NCBI GenBank assembly: GCA_019096195.1
Contig: JAGTXK010000021.1
Coordinates: 682,001 to 746,000, forward strand
Source of the DNA: Boletus sp. NGJ
Taxonomy: Eukaryota; Basidiomycota; Agaricomycetes; Boletales; Boletaceae
Reading direction: 5' to 3'
Length of the DNA: 64,000 bases
Shown here: piece by piece, positions 47,701 to 58,639 of the stretch
How the letters are laid out: each line of letters begins with the position of its first letter
Numbering within the stretch: position 1 is the first letter of the stretch
Made by a program: the position numbers and the translations under genes
The notes under the pieces: generated by a model
The model's database searches: none
Told to the model about the DNA's origin: nothing
Seen by the model: only the letters and a program-made list of their open reading frames with translations

Positions 47701-50700
47701 TTTCTTTGTTTCAGCATGAGAAACTTTGCGTCATTGACCAAACTATTGCCTTCATGGGCGGGATAGATCTTTGCTTCGGAAGGTCTGTTATCTCATTCAT
47801 GCCACCGAACATATTTAATTTCCTCTAGATGGGACACCCCACAACATGTTCTCGTTGACGATCCAGAATTATCACCGGACAAAACAGAATTATGGCCGGG
47901 TTTGTTTCCAACGAGCTCACTCCGGCAGGTCTGTGCTTACTGAATACGCCAGGAAAGGATTACAGTAATCCGAGGGTCTTGGATTTCCACACTCTTCACA
48001 AACCTGAGGAGGACATGTACGACCGCTGCAAAGTTCCGAGGATGCCATGGTATGCGTTTACAGAAATAGGTATTGAAAAGGCTAACACCGTACAGGCACG
48101 ATGTCGGGGTGCAAGTTGTTGGCCAACCGGCTCGCGATCTGGCTTGGCATTTCATCGAGAGGTGTGCCAGAGGCAAATTAACACGTTTTTGTCTGTTGAT
48201 ATATAATACTAGATGGAATTGGTTACTGCGAATCAAGGTGTGGCATATTTCTGTATTTGAGATACCCTTATCATATTTCTTTGCGTAGAACCATACGAGG
48301 TTTATGCCATTTTTACTGCCTCCACCAGATTTTAGACCTGGAGAGTTGGAGGCCATGGGTCTCACAGGAACTTGCGAAATGCAAATTTGTCGCTCGGCTG
48401 GACCGTGGTCGCTCGGAACACCAAATCGGATCGAACACTCCATCCAAGACGCATACATAGCAGGTAAGCCTGCCTAATGCATCCTTGTGATGCGTCGGCC
48501 CTGATCTGAAGCAGCGATTGGCGACTCGGAGTACTTTGTGTACATTGAAAACCAGTTCTTTATCTCTTCGTAAGCGTGCACATCGTAGAGTTGGGGGCAG
48601 GGCTTATTTCTAACTCGAAGGACTGTCATTGACGACGTGGAGATCGAGAATGCGATTGGGAATGCTCTTGTTAGACGCATTATTCGCGCGAAGCGAGAGC
48701 ACACCCCATGGAAGTGTTGCATCATCATACCACTCTTCCCTGGGTTCCCATTTGCGTTAGACCATGGCGATGCGAGTGCGGTGTGTTTGCTTAGTTCCTG
48801 GTATACTCCTAAATTGAGGTAATTTGACAGATACGAATTATAATCGACTGCCAAAACCGTACACTGTTCCGAGGGGAAAACTCGATTTATGAGCGATTGC
48901 GGGCAGAAGGAATCGAAGTAGGTTTGACCTCCTTGATTGGTCTCTCATCCTAACTTCCATTAGCCTGAGGATTATATCCGTGTGTTCTCCTTGCGAAACT
49001 GGGGCAAGATGCGTGATGGGATCTTGACTACTGAGATTGTAAGCCACCCGATGCTGACTGTGTTTCCGTGGGTCAACGATGGTTTCAGGTCTACATTCAT
49101 GACAAAATCTGCATCGTGGATGACAGGCTCGCGATCATTGGAAGTGCGAACATCAACGAGCGATCTCAGCGGGGTGACCGAGATTCTGAACTAGCGGCTG
49201 TCATCCGAGATACTGATATGATCGAGGGGTAGGTCGTGGTAGTCCTAGTATCTTGCCGAGCTCTCGGCTGATATGCTAGCGTGCAGAACGATGGCAGGTA
49301 GTCCGTTCAAAGTGGGGCGATTTGCACACACACTCCGGGTCCGGTTGATGCGAGAGCATGTTGGAGTTGATGTCGATGCCCTGACTGACGAAGACTACGT
49401 ATCATGTGAAGAAGTGTCATACCGCGAACAAGCTCAGGAACAGTGGGACCCGAACGCAGAACAAGAGTCACCCGGTCGTCAAGTTACGGAGTTGGCATAT
49501 GTGCATGAACGACCACTACATGATGCACTGCATACGGCGGCACATGGAATCAGAGAAGGCACATGATTTCTCTATTCGTGACCGCTCTATTGCTGACCTG
49601 ACTCTCAAGGTGCTCAAGAAGTGTTCCATCCATCTGTGACTGACGGCGAGATGCGCGACCCTGGTCCAAAAAGAGATGAGTCATCGGCTCAGGAGGGTCA
49701 TGTGCTATCCCCTCTTGATGAAAAGGAGGTCGTCGGATTCACTAGCATGGCGGTCCCCGCAGTTGAGGCCAGAACCCTTGACTGTCGACCGCCGGCTCTG
49801 GAAATCGGGGAAGTATCCTGCCCTGACCAGCCGACTTCGTGCGAGGATCAAAAGTCTGACTCGAACACAGACACGCCATTCGATGCACATACTGCCGGCT
49901 GGGAAGTGGTAGATGGGGGCACCCAGACGGCTTATGAGCCCTCGTACTTTACATCGGATCACAGTGAGCTGACTGAGGACAAGAGCACGACAAATAAGCG
50001 GTCTAGCCGGAGAAAACAGAAACGACTTTATGAAGTCAAGGCCAAGCAGTCGGTTCCGATATCAGTACCGCACGTCCAACCTGATGATTTCGAGGATCCG
50101 ATTTCGGATGAGTTTTGGGACCGTGTTTGGGTTGCATGTGCCAAACACAACGTGAGCACTTGCTTGTTTGAATTCTCTACGTGTCTCGTCTTACTGGCTC
50201 TCGTAGACGGAGATATATCGCAAGGCATTCCATGCGATCCCGGATGATACAGTGAACACCTGGAAGCAATACAAGCAATTTGTTGCTTACCATGAGCGGT
50301 TTACAAAGACCGTGAGTTTCTGGTTGTGATCCGTTGTGAGTCTGATCTCTTACCCTGTATCAGACTAAGACTAGTTTCTCTGCAACTCCGCCACCCTCAA
50401 GCAGTTATTCCGAAGAGAACGGAACCAATATTCAAGGTGTACAAGGTGAAAGCGTCGAAGAGCTCCATGACCGAGACGGAAAGGACAGTGAATGGTCGTT
50501 TCCCGCGAGCATGCCGAAATCACAGCACACGCAAGAGAAGGAACTAGAACGAGGAAAGAGCATCCGAGGATCTCAGCCGTTCGATAATGGGGAGTGGGGA
50601 GAAACGGAGAACTTGTTGAAACACATACGCGGCCATCTAGGTAAGGCCGCCAACTCTCGTTTTTATCCCTATCTGAAACATGATCCCTAGTTTTACATCC

Positions 50701-50840
50701 GACGCACTTCCTGGAGAGCGAAGATGATAGCGAAAACTTTCTGTTCAACGCTGACAGGTGAGTAGGGTTCGTGGACTCACACAAGGCATTGCTGAATATG
50801 TGCATGACTCAGGCTTATGCCACTCCCGATTTACAATTGA
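44767..50840 (+). CDS. Phospholipase D with PX and PH domains (PLD1/Spo14-like)
   Basis: A large first exon starts at ATG 44767 ([20 protein letters not shown]). It has a disordered N-terminus, then a PX domain ([37 protein letters not shown]) and a PH domain ([28 protein letters not shown]). The catalytic half follows: [20 protein letters not shown], then the first HKD motif [20 protein letters not shown] near 47715-47770. Next are [20 protein letters not shown] and [12 protein letters not shown], then the second HKD motif [20 protein letters not shown] followed by [14 protein letters not shown] near 49090-49190. The C-terminus ends [17 protein letters not shown], then LMPLPIYN at 50840. About twenty exons; two introns have GC donors (47425-47473 and 49559-49609). 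The enzyme hydrolyses phosphatidylcholine to phosphatidic acid in signalling and membrane traffic. Both HxKx4D motifs are intact. Confidence 0.93.
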
Positions 50841-50969
50841 GCGCAGTCCCGCTCACAGGACAGGACATGAATACACAAACTTTTTATTCCACACGTATTG
50901 CAAGGTCATTCACGATATGTATGAAGCTATCGTTATCAATCATAGTTCATTTGCTTTGTCGGTTCTCGT

Positions 50970-51472
50970 TCACTCTTCACAGAAAATGTCGAATATCAGC
51001 TTATCTGGATGGATGTCGGAGCGTCATTGGCCGGAAACAAGCACCCCTGACAGGGGCAACGCGACCGACCTTCGATGTAAGGCGCCGTATATACCTGATA
51101 GTCCGTGTGTGCCTTGTGGGGTGCGTAACCCTTTCTTAACGCATCTTCATCGTTGAAGATGAAAATGACGCCTGGAACATCGGCCAGTTGAGACTCATCA
51201 CATTCGGGTCAAGGAAGCACGAGTTTGCATCACCGACCTTCGTCAAAGTCGTGATCCATGGGGTGCTTGATCTTCGTACCAGCCTTGATACCACTGATGG
51301 CGGGTATCTGCGAGGGCAACGCGTGCAGGCTCGCTCTGACTTTTGCAACGTCGGCGGGAGTGATGCCTTGTTTGAACTTGAGCAGAACTGTAATAAAGGA
51401 TGGGTCGGAAGGCTTCAGTGCTCGGGGAAAAGGCTGGAGTCGGTGGGACGTACTGATGTGATGAATGGGCAT
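50970..51472 (-). CDS. Small Dabb-domain (stress-responsive A/B barrel) protein
   Basis: The start ATG is at 51472. Splicing gives MPIHHIILLKFKQGITPADV, KVRASLHALPSQIPAISGIK and AGTKIKHPMDHDFDE. After an intron come SQLADVPGVIFIFNDEDALR and KGYAPHKAHTDYQVYTAPYI. A last short exon encodes EDKLIFDIFCEE, with the stop at 50970. Strand order and the H-x3-HxF-like N-terminus and PHKAH motif fit the dimeric alpha+beta barrel (Dabb) family, about 110 residues. Function is unknown; relatives are stress-induced or polyketide-cyclase-like. The PLD stop is 129 bp away, convergent. Confidence 0.8.
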
Positions 51473-51834
51473 GGCGGTAGGAAGACGACGGCCACCGAAG
51501 GCCTAGGAACGTTTTTGGTGAGGAAACGCTCATGTCAGATGATCAGGCCTCTAAGTAGGCCCGGTGAGTATTTCAAGGGCTGGAACCTTTGAATCACAGA
51601 TTTAGCAGTAGCTGCCAAGAATTATCGCGCGATCGTTTGACGATAGTTCAAAGTCCCGTCCTCGCTGTTGGATCAGACGAGGTGATCAGGGGTTGTTTTT
51701 TTTTTTTTTTTTCCGCTGTGATCAAGGTATAAACATTATATACTATTGAACTGCGAGAATACATTATTTGACGAGCAGAATCTGATGTACAGGGAACGTG
51801 GAGTCCATCATCAAGCGCGATTCGAGGGAGGTCT
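51473..51834. other. Intergenic with a poly(T) tract
   Basis: This is the upstream region of the Dabb gene and the downstream flank of the DHHC gene. A run of about 18 T lies at 51694-51711. Nothing else was recognised. Confidence 0.5.
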
Positions 51835-53276
51835 TCATGCATCCTTGTCAACAGTGGCAAGGCGCTCCGCGAGTCTTGACAGCATCTCTTCGGCACGGGG
51901 GTTACGAGGGAAGGACCGCCCATCGCCTTTACTATAAAGTATAATCAGTACAGATGAACCCACATTGTTAGCAGCTAGGTCGCCGATTGTGATATCCAGA
52001 GCCTACTCACCTAGCGCCACCGTACACGACGCGGTACATCCAACCGCGTGGCTTGCTCCACCCAAATACCTGTGCCCAGTTCTTCCGCCATCCGAGATCA
52101 TACAACTTCACTGAACTATGAGCGTCCCGTACAAGATTTCGTTGCTTGTATGAGAGTTCGTGTTCCGTTGGAGGATCTGAGAGGCGAAGTGACACAGGGA
52201 GTGGTGGTAAACATCGAAGGAGCAGGAACGGCGAGAGACTTTCTAGAGTCGTTTGGTTCGTGCTGTTCGCGTTTAAGACAACTTGCGAGTCCAGCGGGAT
52301 GAATGTCACTTACGAGATGAGGTACATGTGGTATATTGTGAAGGAACCAACGACAAGGGCAAAGATCAAACCGGTGGCAGTCAAGAGAAGTTCGTGAATA
52401 GGCGTGGCATCGTTCTCGTAAAAAGTCAGCAAGCTTCAGAGCGCAAACCTACGTCCGCGCGTGCTCACCGGCACTGAGCTCGAGTTGTGGAGCGACCACC
52501 AAAATGCACGTGCAGAAACGATGCAGATGTAAGTTGAGAGGAAGGTGACGCAGGATATGAAGTGGAAAAATGCAGGATAAGTTCTATGGCCCTAGTGGAA
52601 GATCGGCAAGAAAAAATTTGTGTGACGTCGATCTAGACGTACCACACACTTGCTTCCAAGCCATGGACAGTGATGGTCTGATCGGTCAGCACTCGTGATG
52701 GCCCAACCAGGATATCCACAGCCTACCCATTTTTAACACGCAGCGTCCACAAAGACTGCAATGGTGTGTGCGCTCTGGCTTCGGTCCCCAGCACTTACGG
52801 CACCATTTGAGAGGGGTCAACTCGTCGTCAAAGTCTGGAGCAGCCATGAGAGCCTCCCGCAAACCCATGTCGTCCCTGCCAGTATCCTCGCTTTCTCCCT
52901 CTGAAGCTCCTTTAGAAAGAGAAACTGGTCCGGGGTCGCGAGCCACACAAACAATGAGGGAACAAAATGCAAGGAATGTAAGGGAGTATGAAACAAGCAA
53001 ATGGACGAGAAAACTTGAGGTGGAATGCAGTGCGCGGAGGTGATGATTGACAAGAACGAGTAGCCAAGATGGGTGCGGAGCAATCATTAAAGCAACCAAT
53101 ACTATGAAAGCGAGTCGTGTTGAGGATCGTTTAATGGTTCGAGCTCACCACGCTAGACACTTACAACAAAGTGAGAGGTAGTTATACCATTTTTTAGGTG
53201 GTTCGTCTGGATCATCGTCGAAGCTATGAGGGTCTCGTCTTGCGGACATGGAAGAATCGAAAGAGAGTAGTGGCAT
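51835..53276 (-). CDS. DHHC palmitoyltransferase
   Basis: The proposed start is ATG 53276 (MPLLSFDSSMSARRDPHSFD). A first helix (VLVALMIAPHPSWLLVLV) and a second (FLVHLLVSYSLTFLAFCSLI) are followed by ARDPGPV. The cysteine-rich domain then reads LKWCRKCWGPKPERTHHCSL, CGRCVLKM and the spliced DHHCPWLGSKCVGHRTYPA. Further helices are AFFHFISCVTFLSTYICIV and LTATGLIFALVVGSFTIYHM. The C-tail contains LYDLGWRKNWAQVFG (the TTxE- and PaCCT-like region) and ends RLATVDKDA at 51835. All zinc ligands and the catalytic Cys are present. About seven exons. It attaches palmitate to cysteines of membrane-associated proteins, probably in Golgi or vacuole membranes; PFA3/PFA4 assignment is open. Confidence 0.88.
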
Positions 53277-54239
53277 TGGGTATCGCGCCGAATCCTGCGC
53301 CGGGGACACGGTGGGAGATAGTGGTGGTGATGGTGAGAAATGAGCTAGTCCGACCCGACGTCGCTAGTAGTAGTAGTAGTCCAACTTGCTTCCTCTTGAC
53401 CACTTGGAAAGCCCCACATGTCGAAAACTGGCAAAGACGTTCAAGGGCATAACTTCGTGCGACGGCAACGACTCGTCCAAGTTTCAAAACCACCACTACC
53501 GCGAAAGCGACGCGCCGCCCCTTCTCACATTTGCCAATATGCCTACGTCGACTGACCTAGAAGCCGAACCTACAACCGAGTGGTACGTATATTCATCACT
53601 ACATTTCTCCAGTAAATGGATCCGATTTCATTCCTTTCTTGCAAATCTATCTTGATGCTACCTGACAGGCCCCACACAGCATCTCTTGGCTGGAAAAGCT
53701 CACAATCGGAATTACTGCCCCGGAACATGGCTCAATACAATCTTGCGGTCCGGGTTTCTGAATCTTCAGATCGTCTTCTCACTGCGAGCGCCAGTTAATA
53801 ATGCGGCGTGTTTTGCAGAATTTAGATCGAGAGCCTGACTGAGTGCGTGTTCAGATTTCAAGTGTTTTATTCAGCACGGAATTCATCTTAACTGCAGAGG
53901 CTGAGACAAATCTAGGCAGATTTCAAATGTGAACTGTCGATGGAACTAAGCAGCCGTCGAGCTGTGACCCACAGTGTTATCGCCCTCATTCAACACCCTG
54001 GTGAGCGGGGAGTTTCGTCTGCGCTCAATTCCGCCATACTTAATCCTCGCCGTCCGACTAAACTTCAAGAATTTAATGTGGTCTTTTTGTTAAGACAATA
54101 AATTCCGGCCTAACTTTGGTTTTCATCCATGTTCGAAGTGGGGGCGAAAGTTCCCCTTGATAGGGGGAGGAATCGCCATGACTAGTTGTTTTCTTTTTAA
54201 GCAATCGGCAGCATATATGCGGTTCATGGTGACAAGGTG
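53277..54239. other. About 960 bp with no confident gene
   Basis: This holds the DHHC promoter and then weakly protein-like short ORFs. One runs from an ATG at 53539 (MPTSTDLEAEPTTEW) to a possible splice donor at 53582, but no downstream exon fits a family. It may be the eroded 5' part of the sugar-transporter remnant or unrelated. Confidence 0.4.
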
Positions 54240-54735
54240 AACAGAGGATCCACCTCAATGGTAAGCCCTCTCAGTGGGCTGTCATCATCCTAGTCTACAT
54301 GTTCGTCGCCAACTTCGCGTGGTCCTGGGCTGTGGTGAGTTCTCATCATTCTGTTCTCATGCACGAGACTCGACTTCCTCTCAAATAAGGTCAGTAAAAA
54401 TATGCGCGTGCGAGATAGTGCCAACTCGCCTGCGAGCGAAGGTATGTGCATTCCAGCTGGTAAGATGTCGTTTCTCTTCATCGAGATGAAGTTGTTTACG
54501 TGTGGTATCTGAGCTTGCTATTTGGGTCGTTAACTTCACGGTGACATTGACCGCTCCTCTCTTCCTTCGCGCGTCTCCAAGCGGGTCGTATTTCTTGTAC
54601 GGTGCAGCGACATGTTTCGTCACGCTGGTGTGTTACTTCTTCATGCCCGAAACCAAGGGAAAGAGTCTGGAGGAGATCGAGGATTTTTTCGAGACGAAGA
54701 ATACTAGTGCTCTACAGCCCGTGTCAACTGTGTGA
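54240..54735 (+). pseudogene. 5'-truncated sugar transporter (MFS) remnant
   Basis: Only the last two or three membrane helices of a fungal hexose-transporter-type protein are present. They read SQWAVIILVYMFVANFAWSW, then ICACEIVPTRLRAK (the family's CEIFPTRLRAKG motif), ELAIWVVNFTVTLTAPLFL, RASPSGSYFLYGAATCFVTL and the diagnostic PETKGKSLEEIEDFF. The stop is at 54735. Introns between these pieces look canonical or nearly so. No N-terminal helices or start lie within the preceding kilobase. It is therefore a gene fragment rather than a working transporter. Confidence 0.8.
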
Positions 54736-54929
54736 CAGAATGTTGGTTGGCTATTCACATATCTGATTTTGGAGACATGATGATCAACTCTAAAACTGTA
54801 GCTACTGCAACGGTGTAACCTACCCGATGCTATGATAGTCATCACCCAAATCACACTGACACTGTAACAATTTTCATATCATATATCCCTGATATTATAT
54901 AAGGTTTGAGGTGGTCCCGTCGTTATACA

Positions 54930-56364
54930 TTAGGAAAGATCCGGTACAATTGGACGAAGAGGAGGTTGTTTCTCCAAGTAAGCAGCATTCTTCATGAAAG
55001 TGGTGTAGTCGCTACCGTCACCCTGTACAAAGACATCAGAAAGGCATGAGCGGTATGTCAAATATCATCAACTAACAATCATCGTGGTCGGGAAGCCAGG
55101 GTCGAATGGGATGATACTCTCCAAATACTTGACATGTTCGGGGGTAAGAATAATCTCCAGCGCCTGGAGGTTACCCTCCAATTGTTCCACCTTGCGTCCG
55201 CCGATGATCGGAAATACATAAGGCGTCTTTTGCATGACATATGCAATTGCTACGGAGGTGAGATGTTTAGCACCAACTTCTTTGGCGACCTTGTCCAATG
55301 CTGCACTCATGGCCTTTTCCGCGACGTTTCGCTTCCACTCCGGGTTAAAGGTGGTGCGACCTTTCTCGCCTGACTGGGCACGTCGCTCCTCTTCCTCATC
55401 ACTGCGGAGCCTTCCGCCTGCTAGCACACCCCACGGAGCCAAAGCCATGCCTGTGCGAGGCCATAAACAATCATGCGGTGTTAAAGCGTTACATGAAATT
55501 GAAAGTTAGAACATACCATGAGCCTTGCACATCGGGATGATATCTCGTTCAAAAGAACGTTGCATGACATTCCATTGACCTTGATAGATCACGAACGGCG
55601 TCTTGCCGTGATCACGGGCGTACTGGTTCGCCTGGGACACAACCCATGCCGGGGTATCGGAAATACCCTAAAAGGTTGCACGATTTGAGAAATCAGAAAT
55701 GTCAAGGATTTTTCGACACGTACCAGATAGAGCACTTTTCCTTGCTGAACGAGCGTGTGGAGGCCATTCATCATTTCCTCGATGGAAGTCTCCCAATCCC
55801 ACCAGTGGACATAGAAAATGTCGATGTACGTCGTTCTCAGCTTTTTCAAGCTTGCTTCTACGCTGATATGCATTGACTTGATATTGTTGCCCGTATAGAG
55901 GACCTTTTGCTTGATCCCAGTCTCCGCGCGCACAAAATTTGTTGTGTACTTTGCGATTGAATGAGTACGGCGTCGACCAAACCAATGGGATTACTGACCT
56001 TGGTTGCGATGACAAGCTGATCTCTGATACCACGCTGCTCCGCCCATTCACCAATAAACTCTTCTGAGCTCTGATCCTGGCTATAAAGGAACAGTAACCA
56101 TGACTGACATCGACGATCTCTGCGAGACACCCACTAGTTATTGGCAGTGTCGATGAAGTTTCCGCCGGCTTCGTAGAACGCATCGAGCAATTTAAATGAA
56201 GTCTCCTTGTTCATGCTCCCCGCACCAATCGTGTCCCATTTATCCCCGATGCTCATGGCGCCGAGCTGGATCGGAGAGACGTGAATCGATGCATAAGGCG
56301 ACAGCGCACGGTATCGTGCGAGACGGGAAGTGGGCTTAGGCTTTGGTGTAATTAACGCCGACAT
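54930..56364 (-). CDS. AAD: Aryl-alcohol dehydrogenase (aldo-keto reductase)
   Basis: This is a complete, six-exon gene. The start [20 protein letters not shown] leads to [36 protein letters not shown] and [18 protein letters not shown], which hold the catalytic Asp and Tyr. DQLVIATK carries the Lys and [19 protein letters not shown] the His. Next come [59 protein letters not shown] and [21 protein letters not shown] final exon gives [17 protein letters not shown], and the stop is at 54930. About 385 residues, as in Phanerochaete AAD. It reduces aryl aldehydes such as veratraldehyde to alcohols with NADPH, supporting lignin-related H2O2 cycling. A TATA-like box lies 86 bp upstream. It is a paralogue of the rearranged pseudogene at 16342-17698. 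Confidence 0.93.
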
Positions 56365-56449
56365 CGTGCAGTTATTTATCAGAAGAGAGGAGCTTTGGTG
56401 GATGTACGGACGAGTTGAGTGTACGAAGCTTACCGATATTACTGCAGGT

Positions 56450-56458
56450 CTTTATACC
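56450..56458 (-). promoter_or_regulatory. TATA-like box of the aryl-alcohol dehydrogenase gene
   Basis: Minus-strand GGTATAAAG lies 86 bp upstream of the start codon, a usual position for this organism's genes in the window. Confidence 0.45.
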
Positions 56459-57298
56459 AGGCTGTGAATGGGTCCTGTCATCACTATTATCACATCCCAT
56501 AGAGGATGCGTAATGCATTTAATGGAGGAGAGAGATGCTCCAAATGGCTGACTCGCAGATTGATCACAATAAACACGGTTAGTCAAAATGTGTTTGTGGA
56601 CACCTACCATTGAACCCGAAGATACTTACATAGGTCGGAGCCGTAGTACTACGTACCGCATCGGCTGGAAAACGGGTCAGTCATGAATGCTGATTTGCCA
56701 AATTACTACTGTGCTCCGCCGTCTCCGCACAAGACGATGGGAAGAAGAGCGAGTACGGGACAGTCATCGTTAGTTTTGCCCAAAGACATGTCGAACTGAC
56801 GATATACAGCCGGTGATAACACCATGGTCATCGTGACGGACATACGCTTTCTGATTGTTGAATCAGACAGGCCCATGGTATAATGGTCGTGCGACGTCGT
56901 AGTCGTGCCGACTCGGCACTGGTCAGAATTCGACAGTCGGAGAATCAATAAATTACCACTGAGAGGGTTATGCCATGATACACAAGTACTCGAGCCAGCA
57001 TCAAGTTCATCGTACTAGTTACACCGTATCGAGCAACTTCCGCAGCAGCGCCTTACACCCAGGGACCTGGCCTTGAATTAGCGCGTAGGTGACGAATTTT
57101 CGGAGAGTCGGCGCGACCGTTACAATCGTTACTGTCAGAACGTTCAACGTTGAATGGGTGGAGTCAAGCTAATCGCACAAACCCAGTGCGGTATAGGTAC
57201 GATGAAATATCCACTCCATTGTGATCGCGGGTTATGTTGCTGAGATGCAAGTAACTTGGTCCGTCGTAGGTCGACACTACTAGCAACTAAATCCCAAC
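56459..57298. other. Divergent intergenic region between aryl-alcohol dehydrogenase and dienelactone hydrolase
   Basis: About 840 bp with no convincing coding sequence. Both flanking genes are transcribed away from it, so it can hold shared control elements. No motif was identified. Confidence 0.5.
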
Positions 57299-58468
57299 AT
57301 GCCGACTACACTTGTTGGTCCGCCGAATGCATGCTGCTGGACTGGCATCAAACACACCGGGACCCCTGAAGGGCGCACTGAACCACTCGGCGGGCTCGAA
57401 ACTTACATCTCTGAACCACCAGCGAATGCGGCGTCTGAACCACACAAGAAAGTCCTCCTGTTCCTCGCAGACGCCTACGGACCCCTGTTCATTAATAACA
57501 AGTTGCTTCAGGACTACTTCGCTTCACAGGGTACGTCGTTTGCAGTTGGTATGTGTCTTTCGACCTGTCGCTGATGCAAGAGGGAAACCCAGGATTAATC
57601 GTACTCGGACCGGACTATTTCTTCGGAGTCCCCGTACAGAATCTGCCGCCGGATCGCGACAAGGTTGCATGGTCTCTTGAGGCACGCGCCGCAGCGATCG
57701 AGGTATTTCCAAAGTGGTTCGAAGAAGTCAAAGCGACATACGGTAAGTAGGATTCCGCTGCGTTGCGTCCTTCTGATACGCCGCTCAGCGGCTTCTATTC
57801 CCTAGGGGCCGAAACGACAAAGTACATCGCGGTCGGTATGTTCACCTCAGACCTGCGGCGCTTGATCTCCGTTGATGTGTCAATGATCGTTGAACATGTC
57901 TCCAGGTTACTGTTTCGGCGCACCGTTCGTACTGGATATGGCCGCAGAGGGGTCAATCGCGGCAGGTCATATGTTTTCTGTGAACACAAACAGTGAAAAC
58001 TGATCCCCCCATGCGCATGCAGGTGCTATTGCCCACCCCGGTTTCCTTGAGGAGAGCCATTTCCAGAAACTAAACAGTACGTTATCCAGACAACACGTTT
58101 CAATCCCGTCTGCTGACACTGGAAAAGGGCCCCTCCTACTTTCGTGTGCAGGTGAGATTCAGATCACTAACCATCTTCTTGGCTGATCCCCATCATTAAC
58201 AGAGGACGACTTCGCCTTTTCTCTCGAGGCACGAAGACGTGCCGAGGATATCTTGGTCAGCAACAAATCAACTTACTTCTTCCAAGTTTTCTCGGGAGTA
58301 TCCCACGGATTCGCTGTTCGGGGTGACCCAAATGTGCCTCACGCACGTGAGTGTCTCTCTGTCGTGCACTAAGTTTTGGATGAACATTCTTTTCTCTATT
58401 CCTAAGGCTGGGCGAAGGAGGAAAGTGCTCGCGGGATAACGGAGTGGTTCTTCCGTTTCGCGGCATGA
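57299..58468 (+). CDS. Dienelactone hydrolase family protein
   Basis: The start MPTTLVGPPNACCWTGIKHT is followed by LGGLETYISEPP, KVLLFLADAYGPLFINNKLL, IVLGPDYFFGVPVQNLPPDR and SLEARAAAIEVFPKWFEEVK. The nucleophile Cys lies in YIAVGYCFGAPFVLDMAA. Next come GAIAHPGFLEESHF, GPLLLSCAEDDFAFSLEARR (Asp) and FFQVFSGVSHGFAVRGDPNV (His). It ends ARGITEWFFRFAA with the stop at 58468. The Cys-Asp-His triad is complete. About eight exons and 260 residues, as expected for the alpha/beta-hydrolase DLH family. It may open dienelactones from aromatic breakdown or other lactones and esters. It converges on the FAD dehydrogenase gene (171 bp apart). Confidence 0.92.
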
Positions 58469-58639
58469 AGAGTAACGGATGGAGAACAATGCTGACAGTG
58501 ACTGATATTGTAAGATATCCTGCTCCAGACAACAAAATAGTGAAGTGGTCAAATTCCGACTTTTACTAATGTGGTGTTGCGATGCGCTCGACTCACGATG
58601 TCTGCAGTTATGATCATGCTAATTGCCTCAGGTCAGCGT

